The notes under the pieces: generated by a model
Told to the model about the DNA's origin: nothing
The model's database searches: none
What the model saw: only the letters and a program-made list of their open reading frames with translations
In this document: positions 53,634 to 63,291 of the stretch, one piece after another
Position numbering within the stretch: the stretch's first letter is position 1
Layout of the letters: every line of letters starts with the position of its first letter
Assembly (NCBI RefSeq): GCF_014648875.1
Contig: NZ_BMRY01000002.1
Location: 372,001 to 436,000 of the forward strand
Length of the DNA stretch: 64,000 nt
From: Streptomyces parvus
GTDB taxonomy: Bacteria; Actinomycetota; Actinomycetes; Streptomycetales; Streptomycetaceae
Direction of reading: 5' to 3'
Made by a program: the position numbers and the translations under genes

Positions 53634-54677
53634 TCAGGGACGAGGGGCCGACCCCGACCCGCCTCCGGGTCCGGCGGCCGTCGAGCCGCGTACCACCAGC
53701 TCGGGCATGAAGACGAACTCGCTGTGCGGGGCCGGCGTCCCGCCGATCTCCTCCAGGAGCGTACGGACCGCGGCCTGGCCCATCGCCGTCACCGGCTGCC
53801 GGATCGTCGTCAGCGGCGGGTCGGTGAACGCTATGAGGGGCGAGTCGTCGTAGCCGACCACGGAGAGGTCCCGGGGGACATCCCTGGACTCCCGGCGGGC
53901 GGCCCGGATCGCCCCGAGCGCCATCATGTCGCTCGCGCACACGACCGCCGTGCAGCCGCGCTCCATCAGGGCGGTGGCGGCGGCCTGGCCGCCCTCCAGC
54001 GTGTACAGGGAGTGCTGGATCAGCTCCTCGATCTCCTCCTCGGCGAGGCCCAACTGCTCCCGCATCGTCGTGTGGAAGCCCTCGATCTTGCGGAGCACCG
54101 GCACGAAGCGCTTGGGGCCGACCGCCAGGCCGATCCGGGTGTGGCCGAGCGCCACCAGATGCGTCACCGCGAGCCGCATCGCCGCCCGGTCGTCCGGGGA
54201 GATGAAGGGCGCCTGCACCTTGGCGGAGAAGCCGTTCACCAGGACGAAGGGGACCCCCTGGCCGCGCAGTTGCTCGTACCGTTGCATATCGGCCGAGGTG
54301 TCCGCGTGCAGCCCGGAGACGAAGATGATGCCCGAGACGCCCCGGTCCACCAGCATTTCGGTGAGTTCGTCCTCGGTGGAGCCGCCGGGGGTCTGGGTCG
54401 CCAGCACCGGGGTGTAGCCCTGCCGGGTCAGCGCCTGGCCGATGACCTGGGCCAGCGCCGGGAAGATCGGGTTCTCCAGCTCCGGGGTGATCAGGCCGAC
54501 CAGCCCCGCGCTGCGCCTGCGCAGCCGCACCGGGCGTTCGTAGCCGAGGACGTCGAGCGCCGCGAGGACGGATTCGCGGGTGGCCGCCGCGACTCCGGGC
54601 TTGCCGTTCAGGACTCGGCTGACCGTCGCTTCACTGACCCCCGCCTGAGTTGCGATATCGGCAAGCCGTGCGGTCAT
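53634..54677 (-). CDS. malR: LacI-family maltose regulator
   Basis: This 347-residue repressor has a LacI HTH at residues 1-55 (ARLADIATQAGVSEATVSRV, hinge NGKPGVAAATRESVLAAL) and a periplasmic-binding-like sugar domain with IIFVSGLHADTSA and GVPFVLVNG. It is divergent from malE, matching S. coelicolor MalR, which represses malEFG and amylase genes until a maltodextrin-derived inducer binds. The ATG at 54677 is the conserved start. A close paralogue ends the mal operon. Confidence 0.92.
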   Translation of the reverse strand: MTARLADIATQAGVSEATVSRVLNGKPGVAAATRESVLAALDVLGYERPVRLRRRSAGLVGLITPELENPIFPALAQVIGQALTRQGYTPVLATQTPGGSTEDELTEMLVDRGVSGIIFVSGLHADTSADMQRYEQLRGQGVPFVLVNGFSAKVQAPFISPDDRAAMRLAVTHLVALGHTRIGLAVGPKRFVPVLRKIEGFHTTMREQLGLAEEEIEELIQHSLYTLEGGQAAATALMERGCTAVVCASDMMALGAIRAARRESRDVPRDLSVVGYDDSPLIAFTDPPLTTIRQPVTAMGQAAVRTLLEEIGGTPAPHSEFVFMPELVVRGSTAAGPGGGSGSAPRP

Positions 54678-54776
54678 GGGATGCGACTGTACCGGGCCCG
54701 TGTCGGATTGCCCACTGTGTGGGGGGCTGTGCGGAGGCCGTACGGGAGGGAGGTTCGACGCGCCTTCCGGCAACGG

Positions 54777-54792
54777 CTTGCAAGGACTTGCG
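54777..54792. promoter_or_regulatory. CTTG-repeat operator candidate (malR side)
   Basis: CTTGCAAGGACTTGCG contains a perfect CTTGCAAG palindrome plus a direct CTTG repeat, the form of MalR sites. It lies 100 bases upstream of malR and 258 before malE. Confidence 0.7.
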
Positions 54793-54886
54793 GCGCCGGA
54801 TCGCGGAGCGCGGTCGGGTCGTCGCCCTGCGGGTATGGCCAGGCCCGCCCGTCTGTGCCAGGGGGGAGTGGTGGTCGTCAAGGGGC

Positions 54887-54952
54887 TTGACGGCAACCTT
54901 GAGGACACGCGAATGTAACGATCACCAAGGTTTGCAGAAATCTTCCGCAAGG
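54887..54952 (+). promoter_or_regulatory. malE promoter and operator
   Basis: TTGACG (54887) and GAATGT (54911) with an 18-base spacer could be -35 and -10 elements. Immediately downstream, TTTGCAGAAATCTTCCGCAA (54931-54950) carries inverted TTGC/GCAA ends like known MalR sites, so a repressor there would block the start region. The rest of the 357-base malR-malE gap shows no gene. Confidence 0.65.
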
Positions 54953-55034
54953 TCTTTCGGTCGTCTTTCATCCTTGTTACGTTCACGTCGACCCGGCGCC
55001 GCGACGGAGCGGTACGGCAGTTGAAGGAGTTCAG

Positions 55035-56306
55035 ATGCGACGTGGCATAACGACCACCGCCCTGGTCGCGGCCCTGGCGCTCGCGGCGACCGCCTGCGGC
55101 AGCGACGACGAGTCCGGCGGCAGCAAGAGCTCGGGCGAGCTCTCCGGCACCGTCACCTGGTGGGATACCTCCAGCGTCGGCAGCGAGGACAAGGTCTTCA
55201 AGAAGCTCGCCGAAGGCTTTGAGAAGAAGCACCCGAAGGTCGACGTCAAGTACGTCAACGTGCCCTTCGGTGAGGCACAGAACAAGTTCAAGAACGCCGC
55301 CCAGGCCGGCGACGGCGCGCCCGACGTGATCCGCTCCGAGGTCGCCTGGACGCCGGACTTCGCCAACCTCGGCTACCTGGCCCCGCTGGACGGCACCGCC
55401 GCCCTGAAGGACCAGGACGACTTCCTCAAGCAGGCCGTCGCGTCCACCAAGTACGAGGACAAGACCTACGCGGTCCCGCAGGTCATCGACTCCATGGGCA
55501 TCTTCTACAACAAGAAGATGTTCAAGGAGGCCGGTGTCGAGGTGCCCGCCAACCTGGACGACCTCAAGACCGTCGCCAAGAAGATCAAGGACAAGACCGG
55601 CAAGACCGGCCTCTACCTCCGCGGCGACGACCCGTACTACTTCCTCTCCTTCCTGTACGGCGAGGGCGGCGACATGGTCGACGCGGGCTCCAAGAGCGTC
55701 ACCATCGACAAACCCGAGGGCGTCAAGGCGTTCAAGGCGGTCAAGGAACTGGTCGACGACGGCACCGCGAAGACGGACGCCTCGGACGGCTGGGAGAACA
55801 TGATGCAGGCGTTCAAGAACGGCGACGTCGCGATGATGATCAACGGCCCCTGGGCCGTCGCCGACACCCTGACCGGCAGCGAGTTCACGGACAAGGACAA
55901 CCTGGGCGTCGCCCCGGTCCCGGCCGGCTCCGCCGCCCAGGGCGCCCCGCAGGGCGGCCACAACCTCGCCGTCTACGCCGGCTCCAAGAACCTCGACGCC
56001 TCCTACGCCTTCGTCGAGTACATGACCTCCGTGGACAGCCAGGCCACCGCCGCCGGCGAGCTGAACCTGCTGCCCACCCGCACCTCCGCGTACGCCAAGA
56101 AGCAAGCGGTCAACAGCGAGATCGTCGGCTTCTTCAAGCCGGTCGTCGAGACCGCCGTCGAGCGCCCCTGGATCCCCGAGGGCGGCAGCCTCTTCGAGCC
56201 GCTGCGCGTCGAGTACACCAAGGTCCTCACCGGCCAGACCACTCCGGAGAAGGCCGCCAAGGCCACCGGCGACGCGTACCGCAAGCTCCTGAAGGACTGG
56301 AAGTAA
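55035..56306 (+). CDS. malE: Maltose/maltodextrin-binding lipoprotein
   Basis: This 423-residue substrate-binding protein has a lipobox LAATAC after a hydrophobic signal peptide (about residue 22) and a family 1 solute-binding fold (GTVTWWDTSS, AGDGAPDVIRSEVAWTPDFA as parts, MINGPWAV). It delivers maltose or maltodextrins to MalFG. No ATPase gene lies in the operon; streptomycetes use the shared ATPase MsiK encoded elsewhere. The ATG at 55035 follows AAGGAG. Confidence 0.93.
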   Translation: MRRGITTTALVAALALAATACGSDDESGGSKSSGELSGTVTWWDTSSVGSEDKVFKKLAEGFEKKHPKVDVKYVNVPFGEAQNKFKNAAQAGDGAPDVIRSEVAWTPDFANLGYLAPLDGTAALKDQDDFLKQAVASTKYEDKTYAVPQVIDSMGIFYNKKMFKEAGVEVPANLDDLKTVAKKIKDKTGKTGLYLRGDDPYYFLSFLYGEGGDMVDAGSKSVTIDKPEGVKAFKAVKELVDDGTAKTDASDGWENMMQAFKNGDVAMMINGPWAVADTLTGSEFTDKDNLGVAPVPAGSAAQGAPQGGHNLAVYAGSKNLDASYAFVEYMTSVDSQATAAGELNLLPTRTSAYAKKQAVNSEIVGFFKPVVETAVERPWIPEGGSLFEPLRVEYTKVLTGQTTPEKAAKATGDAYRKLLKDWK

Positions 56307-56325
56307 CAGGAAGGTTGGCCGACTC

Positions 56326-57345
56326 ATGGCTGTCCACACCAGCCAGTCGGTGGTGAAGGCCGCGGGCGGGAACACCGCCCGCGGCCGGAGCCGCGGCACT
56401 GGCACCCCACCGCCGGCCCACGGCCGCCTCCGGCGCGCCCTGTCGGTCCACTGGTACGCCTGGGCCATGGTCGCCCCGGTCGTCCTCGTGATCGGCGTGA
56501 TCATCGGCTACCCGCTGGTCCGCGGCATCTACCTCTCGATGACCGACGCCGACGAGCGCAACGTCGCCCGCTCCATCGGGGTCAACGAGATCCCCGCCAC
56601 CTACGAGTTCATCGGCGTCGACAACTACGTCGACGCGCTGACCGGCTCGCAGTTCCTCGGCACGCTCGGCTGGACACTGGTGTGGACGGTCTCCTGCGTG
56701 AGCATCACGTTCGTCCTCGGCATGGCCCTGGCGAACATCCTCAACCGCCGCATCGCCGGACGCTCCGCCTACCGCATGGCCCTCATCCTGCCCTGGGCCA
56801 TCCCCGGCTTCGTCTCGGTCTTCGCCTGGCGCTTCCTCTACAACGAGGAGCGCGGCCTGCTCAACAAGATCCTCGGCGGCGCCGGCATCGACGCCGTCCC
56901 GTGGCTCAACGACCCGACCTGGGCGAAGTTCGCGGTCATCGCCGTCAACGTCTGGCTCGGCGTCCCGTTCATGATGGTCGCCCTCCTCGGCGGCCTCCAG
57001 TCCATCCCCTCCGAGCAGTACGAGGCGGCAGAGATGGACGGCGCGACCGCCTGGCAGCGCTTCCGCCACATCACGCTGCCCGGACTGCGCCCGGTCTCCA
57101 CCACGGTGGTCCTGCTCTCCACCATCTGGACCTTCAACATGTTCCCGGTGATCTTCCTGCTGACCCGCGGCGGACCCGGTGAGGCGACCCAGATCCTGGT
57201 GACCCAGGCGTACAAGTTCTCCTTCGAGATCAGCCCGCGCGACTACGCGCAGTCCTCCACGTGGGGCGTGCTGATCCTCGTCCTCCTGATGGTCTTCGCC
57301 GTCGTCTACCGGCGGGTCCTGCGCTCCCAGGGAGACAACTGGTGA
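56326..57345 (+). CDS. malF: Maltose ABC transporter permease MalF
   Basis: This 339-residue permease has a basic N-terminus and six to seven helices (VVLVIGVIIGYPLVRGIY; LGMALANILNRRI). The cytoplasmic EAA loop is EQYEAAEMDGATAWQRFRHI, typical of MalF-type proteins. It pairs with MalG. AGGAAGG precedes the ATG at 56326, and it overlaps malG by four bases (GTGA). Confidence 0.92.
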   Translation: MAVHTSQSVVKAAGGNTARGRSRGTGTPPPAHGRLRRALSVHWYAWAMVAPVVLVIGVIIGYPLVRGIYLSMTDADERNVARSIGVNEIPATYEFIGVDNYVDALTGSQFLGTLGWTLVWTVSCVSITFVLGMALANILNRRIAGRSAYRMALILPWAIPGFVSVFAWRFLYNEERGLLNKILGGAGIDAVPWLNDPTWAKFAVIAVNVWLGVPFMMVALLGGLQSIPSEQYEAAEMDGATAWQRFRHITLPGLRPVSTTVVLLSTIWTFNMFPVIFLLTRGGPGEATQILVTQAYKFSFEISPRDYAQSSTWGVLILVLLMVFAVVYRRVLRSQGDNW

Positions 57346-58220
57346 CCACCGTGACCGACACCACCGCCCGGCATGCCGTCCGCAAGGTCCGCCTCCGCGG
57401 CGAGCGCTCCCCGCTCGCCTCCGTCGGCCTCCACCTCACCCTGATCGCCGCCTCGGTGATCGCGGTCTTCCCGGTGCTGTGGGTCCTGCTGACCTCGCTC
57501 AAGCCCGCCAAGTACGCGACCACCACGGACTTCTTCCGCGAGACGACGTTCGTCAACTACACGAACCTCATCCGCGACACCGAGTTCCTCAACTGGTTCG
57601 CCAACTCCGTGATCATCTCCGCGCTCTCCACGGCGATCGGCGTCTTCGTCGCCGCCACCACCGGATACGCCGTCAGCCGCTTCCGCTTTCCCGGCAAGCG
57701 CGGACTGATGTGGACGCTGCTGATCACCCAGATGTTCCCGGTCGCCGTCCTCATCGTGCCGATCTACAACATCATGTCGACCCTGGGGCTGCTCAACCAG
57801 CCCACCGGACTCGTCATCACCTACCTCACCATCTCGGTGCCGTTCTGCGCCTGGATGATGAAGGGCTTCTTCGACACCATCCCGCGCGAGATCGACGAGT
57901 CGGGCGAAGTCGACGGCCTCACCCCCTTCGGCACCTTCTTCCGGCTGATCCTCCCCCTGGCCAAGCCGGGCCTCGCGGTCACCGCCTTCTACTCCTTCAT
58001 CACCGCCTGGGGCGAGGTGGCCTACGCGTCCGCCTTCCTGGTCGGGGACGAGAACCTCACGCTGGCCGGCGGGCTCCAGAAGTTCGTCAACCAGTACGGA
58101 GCCCAGTGGGGCCCGATGACCGCGGCCTCCGTGCTCATCGCCATCCCGGCCGCCCTGGTCTTCCTCTTCGCCCAGAAGCACCTGGTCACCGGCATGTCCG
58201 CCGGAGCAGTCAAGGGCTGA
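57342..58220 (+). CDS. malG: Maltose ABC transporter permease MalG
   Basis: This 292-residue permease of six helices has the EAA loop REIDESGEVDGLTPFGTFFR and LPLAKPGLAVTAFYSF. The GTG at 57342 overlaps the malF stop and has GGGAGA upstream, indicating coupled translation. A long hairpin (58267-58302) follows before aglA. Confidence 0.92.
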   Translation: MTTVTDTTARHAVRKVRLRGERSPLASVGLHLTLIAASVIAVFPVLWVLLTSLKPAKYATTTDFFRETTFVNYTNLIRDTEFLNWFANSVIISALSTAIGVFVAATTGYAVSRFRFPGKRGLMWTLLITQMFPVAVLIVPIYNIMSTLGLLNQPTGLVITYLTISVPFCAWMMKGFFDTIPREIDESGEVDGLTPFGTFFRLILPLAKPGLAVTAFYSFITAWGEVAYASAFLVGDENLTLAGGLQKFVNQYGAQWGPMTAASVLIAIPAALVFLFAQKHLVTGMSAGAVKG

Positions 58221-58266
58221 CACCGCCAGGACGCCCGAACCCGCACGCACCACCGCACCCGTCACG

Positions 58267-58302
58267 GCGGCGCCGGAAACCCCGACCCGGTCCCGGCGCC
58301 GC
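58267..58302 (+). terminator. Hairpin between malG and aglA
   Basis: GCGGCGCCGG (58267-58276) pairs with CCGGCGCCGC (58293-58302) around a 16-base loop, inside the 108-base gap. It may partially terminate or set the mRNA 3' end so that the transporter and enzyme are made in different amounts. Confidence 0.55.
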
Positions 58303-58328
58303 TCCCACCCAGACACCCCAGGGACGAC

Positions 58329-60005
58329 ATGACCCAGCACCTCGCTGCCCCCTCCACCGGCACGTCCGACGACGCCCCGGGCCACCGCACCGGCTGGTGG
58401 CAGGACGCGGTGATCTACCAGGTCTATCCGCGGAGCTTCGCCGACGGCAACGGCGACGGGATGGGCGACCTCCCCGGCGTCACCGCCCGCCTGCCCCACC
58501 TCAAGGACCTGGGCGTCGACGCGGTGTGGCTCTCCCCCTTCTACGCCTCCCCGCAGGCCGACGCGGGCTACGACGTCTCCGACTACCGGGCCATCGACCC
58601 CATGTTCGGCAACCTGCTGGACGCCGACGCCCTGATCCGCGAGGCACACGCCCTGGATCTGCGCGTCATCGTCGACCTGGTCCCCAACCACTCCTCCGAT
58701 CAGCACGAGTGGTTCAAGCGCGCCCTGGCCGAGGGCCCCGGCTCCGCCCTGCGCGAGCGCTACCACTTCCGCCCCGGAAAGGGCGCGAACGGCGAACTCC
58801 CGCCCAACGACTGGGAGTCCATCTTCGGCGGCCCCGCCTGGACCCGTACGGTGAACCCGGACGGCACCCCCGGCGACTGGTACCTCCACCTCTTCGCCCC
58901 CGAGCAGCCCGACTTCAACTGGGAACACCCGGCCGTCGCCGACGAGTTCCGCTCCATCCTGCGCTTCTGGCTCGACATGGGCGTCGACGGCTTCCGCGTC
59001 GACGTCGCCCACGGCCTCGTCAAGGCCGAGGGCCTGCCCGACCTCGGCGCCCACGACCAGCTCAAGCTGCTCGGCAACGACGTCATGCCGTTCTTCGACC
59101 AGGACGGCGTGCACGCCATCTACCGCAGCTGGCGCACCATCCTCGACGAGTACCCGGGCGAGAGGATCGCCGTCGCCGAGGCGTGGACGCCGACCGTCGA
59201 GCGCACGGCCAACTACGTGCGCCACGACGAGATGCACCAGGCGTTCAACTTCCAGTACCTCTCCACCGCCTGGGACGCCGCCGAGCTCCGCAAGGTCATC
59301 GACTCCTCGCTCGACGCCATGCGCCCGGTCGGCGCCCCCACCACCTGGGTGCTCTCCAACCACGACGTCACCCGGCACGCCACCCGGTACGCCAACCCGG
59401 CCGGCCTCGGCACCCAGATCCGCACCCCCGGCGACCGCGAACTCGGCCTGCGCCGCGCCCGCGCCGCCTCCCTGCTGATGCTCGCCCTGCCCGGCTCCGC
59501 CTACGTCTACCAGGGCGAGGAACTCGGCCTGCCCGACGTCACCGACCTGCCCGACGAGGCCCGCCAGGACCCCTCGTTCTTCCGCGCCGAGGGCCAGGAC
59601 GGCTTCCGCGACGGCTGCCGCGTCCCGATCCCCTGGACTCGCGAGGGCACGTCGTACGGCTTCGGCGAGGGCGGCAGCTGGCTCCCGCAGCCCGCCGGCT
59701 GGGGCGAGCTGTCCGTCGAGGCGCAGACCGGCGTGGAGGGCTCCACCCTGGAGCTGTACCGGGCCGCCATCGCCGCCCGCCGCGACCACCCGGGCCTCGG
59801 CGCGGGCACGGACGTCGAATGGCTGGACGGCCCCGAAGGCGTCCTCGTCTTCGCCCGCCCCGGCTTCGTCTGCACCGTCAACACCACCGGCGCCCCGGTC
59901 CGGATCGCCGCCCGCGGCCAGGTGCTGCTCGCCAGCTCCCCGGTCGCCGTGGACGGCGCCGAGGCCGAGCTGCCCGCCGACACCACGGTGTGGTGGACGG
60001 TGTGA
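58329..60005 (+). CDS. aglA: Cytoplasmic alpha-glucosidase, GH13 family
   Basis: This 558-residue enzyme hydrolyses imported maltose and maltodextrins. The GH13 regions are present: DLVPNHSSDQHEWF, DGFRVDVAHG (nucleophile Asp), AVAEAWTP (acid Glu) and LSNHDVTRHA (stabilising Asp). There is no signal peptide. It starts at ATG 58329, and its stop overlaps the next gene's GTG by four bases. Confidence 0.93.
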   Translation: MTQHLAAPSTGTSDDAPGHRTGWWQDAVIYQVYPRSFADGNGDGMGDLPGVTARLPHLKDLGVDAVWLSPFYASPQADAGYDVSDYRAIDPMFGNLLDADALIREAHALDLRVIVDLVPNHSSDQHEWFKRALAEGPGSALRERYHFRPGKGANGELPPNDWESIFGGPAWTRTVNPDGTPGDWYLHLFAPEQPDFNWEHPAVADEFRSILRFWLDMGVDGFRVDVAHGLVKAEGLPDLGAHDQLKLLGNDVMPFFDQDGVHAIYRSWRTILDEYPGERIAVAEAWTPTVERTANYVRHDEMHQAFNFQYLSTAWDAAELRKVIDSSLDAMRPVGAPTTWVLSNHDVTRHATRYANPAGLGTQIRTPGDRELGLRRARAASLLMLALPGSAYVYQGEELGLPDVTDLPDEARQDPSFFRAEGQDGFRDGCRVPIPWTREGTSYGFGEGGSWLPQPAGWGELSVEAQTGVEGSTLELYRAAIAARRDHPGLGAGTDVEWLDGPEGVLVFARPGFVCTVNTTGAPVRIAARGQVLLASSPVAVDGAEAELPADTTVWWTV

Positions 60006-61045
60006 CACTCCCCGCGCCCAGGACCACGGCCGCGCCCCGCCTCTCCGACATCGCCGGCCAGGCGGCGGTCAGCGAGGCAACGGTCAGCCGGGTCCTGAAC
60101 GGGAAGCAGGGCGTCGCGGACTCGACCCGTCAGCGGGTGCTCGCGGCGCTCGACATCCTGGGCTACGAACGCCCCGTACGGCTGCGGCAGCGCAGCGCCG
60201 GACTGATCGGCCTGGTGACGCCCGAACTCACCAACCCGATCTTCCCGGCGTTCGCGCAGTCCGTCGAACAGGTGCTGGCCGGGCACGGCTACACCCCCGT
60301 GCTCTGCACCCAGCTCCCGGGCGGGGCCACCGAGGACGAACTCGTCGAGCAGCTCGTCGAGCGCGGCGTCGGCGGCATCGTCTTCCTGTCCGGGCTGCAC
60401 GCGGACACCTCCGCCGACCCGGGACGGTACGCCGCGCTCACCGAGCGCGGCGTACCGTTCGTCCTGATCAACGGCTACAACGAGCGCATCAGCGCCCCGT
60501 TCGTCTCGCCCGATGACAACGCTGCCGTGACGATGGCCCTCCAGCACCTCGCCGACCTCGGCCACCGCCGGATCGGCCTGGCCATCGGCCCGCAGCGCTA
60601 CGTCCCCTCCCGCCGCAAGCGGGACGGGTTCGTGGCGGCGGCCGCCTCGGTGCTCGGCATGGACCGCTCCGAGGCCGAACTGCTCGTCTGCTCCACCCTG
60701 TTCAGCGTCGAGGGCGGTCAGGTGGCGGCGGGCGCCCTCCTGGACGCGGGGTGCACCGGCATCGTCTGCGGCAGCGACCTGATGGCGCTGGGCGTGGTCC
60801 GCGCGGCCCGGGGGAGAGGCCTCGACGTACCGCGCGACGTCTCGGTCGTCGGGTTCGACGACTCGCAGCTCATCGCGTTCACCGATCCGCCGCTGACCAC
60901 GGTGCGCCAGCCCGTGCAGGCGATGGCGGCGGCCGCGGTGGGGGCGCTGCTGGAGGAGATCGGCGGGAGCCCGGTGCAGCGCACGGAGTACGTCTTCCAG
61001 CCGGAGCTGGTCGTACGGGGCTCGACGGCGGCGGTACGCGCGTAG
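60002..61045 (+). CDS. LacI-family regulator, MalR paralogue
   Basis: This 347-residue protein is the same length as MalR and about two thirds identical by eye, including an identical recognition stretch VSEATVSRVLNGK and the sugar-domain FLSGLHADTSAD. Sharing the recognition helix suggests that it binds the same type of operator, possibly with a different inducer. It is the last gene of the mal operon, coupled to aglA by a GTGA overlap. A long hairpin (61068-61132) follows. Confidence 0.9.
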   Translation: MTLPAPRTTAAPRLSDIAGQAAVSEATVSRVLNGKQGVADSTRQRVLAALDILGYERPVRLRQRSAGLIGLVTPELTNPIFPAFAQSVEQVLAGHGYTPVLCTQLPGGATEDELVEQLVERGVGGIVFLSGLHADTSADPGRYAALTERGVPFVLINGYNERISAPFVSPDDNAAVTMALQHLADLGHRRIGLAIGPQRYVPSRRKRDGFVAAAASVLGMDRSEAELLVCSTLFSVEGGQVAAGALLDAGCTGIVCGSDLMALGVVRAARGRGLDVPRDVSVVGFDDSQLIAFTDPPLTTVRQPVQAMAAAAVGALLEEIGGSPVQRTEYVFQPELVVRGSTAAVRA

Positions 61046-61067
61046 GAGTCGAGAGGGACACGTACAG

Positions 61068-61132
61068 GAGAGGCACCAGGAGTCGGCCCAGGGAGGGCCG
61101 GCGGGGAGTTGTAGCGACTCCGGGTGCCTCTC
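61068..61132 (+). terminator. Long terminator hairpin after the mal operon
   Basis: GAGAGGCACC (61068-61077) pairs with GGTGCCTCTC (61123-61132), and GGAGTCG (61079-61085) pairs with CGACTCC (61115-61121), leaving one A/G mismatch. It starts 23 bases after the stop codon. Confidence 0.85.
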
Positions 61133-61246
61133 TCTGTCGTGACCGGCCCGGCCGGCCGGGCGCGTGGGGTCCAGACCGTTGCGGACGGGCCGGAACCCTC
61201 GGCCGACCGGACCGGAGTCAGAGGCAACGTAACAGGCCCGCAATAT

Positions 61247-61391
61247 CTTGCGAAAGACCTTGCAGCAAGAAATCGCGAAGAAAAATGGCTTGTTTCGTGG
61301 ATGTGAGCGCTTGATGTCCAAAGGGTTGACCGGTGCCTGGCGGCCTCGTACGGTCTGGTCCGCGGCAAGGTTTGCATTCTTGCAGCAAGAA
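61247..61391 (+). promoter_or_regulatory. Amylase promoter with two TTGCAGCAAGAA operators
   Basis: TTGACC (61326) and TACGGT (61349), spaced 17, form a promoter. TTGCAGCAAGAA occurs at 61260-61271, preceded by CTTGCGAAAGACC, and again at 61380-61391, preceded by TTGCATTC. The second overlaps the expected start site, as in known streptomycete amylase genes repressed by MalR/Reg1. The 430-base gap holds no gene. Confidence 0.75.
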
Positions 61392-61475
61392 CCTTCATGA
61401 GCCTTGAGGGCACGGCGCGTTGCCGACTGAGGCTGCACCGTCATCCCCGCTTCCCCCACCCGCAGGAGGAAAGAC

Positions 61476-63212
61476 ATGGCACGCAGACCCCTGTCTGCCG
61501 CACTCGCCCTCGTGGCCGGCGCCGCCGCCCTCGTCGTCCCCACCGGATTCGGCGCCGCGTCCCCCGCGCAGGCCGCCGCTCCGGGCGACAAGGACGTCAC
61601 CGCCGTGATGTTCGAGTGGAAGTTCGCCTCCATAGCCAAGGCCTGCACGGACACCCTCGGACCGGCGGGCTACGGCTACGTCCAGGTCTCACCGCCCCAG
61701 GAGCACATCCAGGGCGGCCAGTGGTGGACCTCCTACCAGCCCGTCAGCTACAAGATCGCCGGCCGGCTCGGTGACCGGGCCGCCTTCTCCGCCATGGTCA
61801 ACACGTGTCACGCGGCGGGCGTGAAGGTCGTCGCGGACTCGGTCATCAACCACATGTCGGCCGGGAACGGCACCGGCACCGGCGGCTCCGCGTACACCAA
61901 GTACGACTACCCGGGCCTCTACTCCGGCGCCGACATGGACGACTGCCGCACCCAGATCGGCAACAACTACAACGACCGCGGCAACGTCCAGAACTGCGAG
62001 CTGGTCGGCCTCGCCGACCTGGACACCGGTGAGGACTACGTACGCGGCAAGATCGCCGGGTACCTCAACGACCTGCTTTCGCTCGGCGTGGACGGCTTCC
62101 GTATCGACGCCGCGAAGCACATGCCCGCTGCCGACCTGGCCAACATCAAGTCCCGGCTGACCAACCCGAACGTCTACTGGAAGCACGAGGCGATCTACGG
62201 GGCCGGGGAGGCCGTCTCGCCCTCCGAGTACCTGGGCAGCGGAGACGTCCAGGAGTTCCGGTACGGGCGGAGCCTCAAGCAGGTCTTCCTCAACGAGAAC
62301 CTCGCCCACCTGAAGAACTTCGGCGAGGGCTGGGGCTTCATGGAGTCCGGGAAGTCCGCCGTCTTCGTCGACAACCACGACACCGAGCGCGGCGGCGACA
62401 CCCTCAACTACAAGAACGGCTCCGCCTACACCCTGGCCGGTGTCTTCATGCTGGCCTGGCCCTACGGCTCCCCGGACGTCCACTCCGGCTACGAGTTCAG
62501 CGACCACGACGCAGGACCCCCGAACGGCGGCCAGGTCAACGCCTGCTACAGCGACGGCTGGAAGTGCCAGCACGCCTGGCGTGAGATCTCCTCCATGGTC
62601 GGCTTCCGCAACACCGCGCGCGGCCAGGCCGTCACCAACTGGTGGGACAACGGCGGCGACCAGATCGCCTTCGGCCGGGGCAACAAGGCGTACGTCGCCA
62701 TCAACCACGAGGGCTCCGCGCTGAACCGCACCTTCCAGACCTCGCTGCCCGCCGGTGACTACTGCGACGTCCAGTCCGGCAAGGGCGTCACCGTCAACGG
62801 CTCCGGCCAGTTCACCGCCACCGTCCCGGCCGGCACCGCCGTCGCCCTGCACGCGAACGCCCGGACCTGCTCCGGGGGCGGCGGCACCAACCCCGACCCG
62901 GACCCCGGCAACGGCTCCTCCGGCGCCTCCTTCGGTGTCAACGCCACCACCCAGCCGGGCCAGAACATCCACGTCACCGGAGACCAGTCCGCCCTCGGCA
63001 ACTGGAACCCGGCGAACGCCCCCAAGCTCGACCCGGCCACGTACCCCGTCTGGAAGCTGGACGTCGCCCTGCCCGCCGGGACCACGTTCGCCTACAAGTA
63101 CGTCCGCAAGGACGCGGCCGGCAACGTCACCTGGGAGAGCGGCGCCAACCGCACCGCCACCGTCCCGGCCTCCGGGAAGGTCACGCTGACCGCCGACGTC
63201 TGGCGCGGCTGA
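61476..63212 (+). CDS. Secreted alpha-amylase with C-terminal starch-binding (CBM20) domain
   Basis: This 578-residue enzyme hydrolyses starch outside the cell. A signal peptide (to about residue 35, SPAQAA) precedes the GH13 domain, whose four conserved regions are [19 protein letters not shown] (nucleophile Asp), YWKHEAIYG (acid Glu) and FVDNHDTE. A short linker leads to a CBM20 domain from about residue 488 ([20 protein letters not shown]), which binds starch granules. Controlled by the CTTG/TTGCA operators upstream. Confidence 0.93.
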   Translation: MARRPLSAALALVAGAAALVVPTGFGAASPAQAAAPGDKDVTAVMFEWKFASIAKACTDTLGPAGYGYVQVSPPQEHIQGGQWWTSYQPVSYKIAGRLGDRAAFSAMVNTCHAAGVKVVADSVINHMSAGNGTGTGGSAYTKYDYPGLYSGADMDDCRTQIGNNYNDRGNVQNCELVGLADLDTGEDYVRGKIAGYLNDLLSLGVDGFRIDAAKHMPAADLANIKSRLTNPNVYWKHEAIYGAGEAVSPSEYLGSGDVQEFRYGRSLKQVFLNENLAHLKNFGEGWGFMESGKSAVFVDNHDTERGGDTLNYKNGSAYTLAGVFMLAWPYGSPDVHSGYEFSDHDAGPPNGGQVNACYSDGWKCQHAWREISSMVGFRNTARGQAVTNWWDNGGDQIAFGRGNKAYVAINHEGSALNRTFQTSLPAGDYCDVQSGKGVTVNGSGQFTATVPAGTAVALHANARTCSGGGGTNPDPDPGNGSSGASFGVNATTQPGQNIHVTGDQSALGNWNPANAPKLDPATYPVWKLDVALPAGTTFAYKYVRKDAAGNVTWESGANRTATVPASGKVTLTADVWRG

Positions 63213-63227
63213 CCCGTACCCCTCGCC

Positions 63228-63258
63228 GACGGGCCGGTGGCATCGCCACCGGCCCGTC
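63228..63258 (+). terminator. Terminator after the amylase gene
   Basis: A perfect 14-bp stem (63228-63241 with 63245-63258) with a three-base loop begins 16 bases after the stop codon. It may leave some read-through to the next gene. Confidence 0.85.
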
Positions 63259-63291
63259 TCCGCACCGATCAAGCCCCGAGGAGCACCCTCC

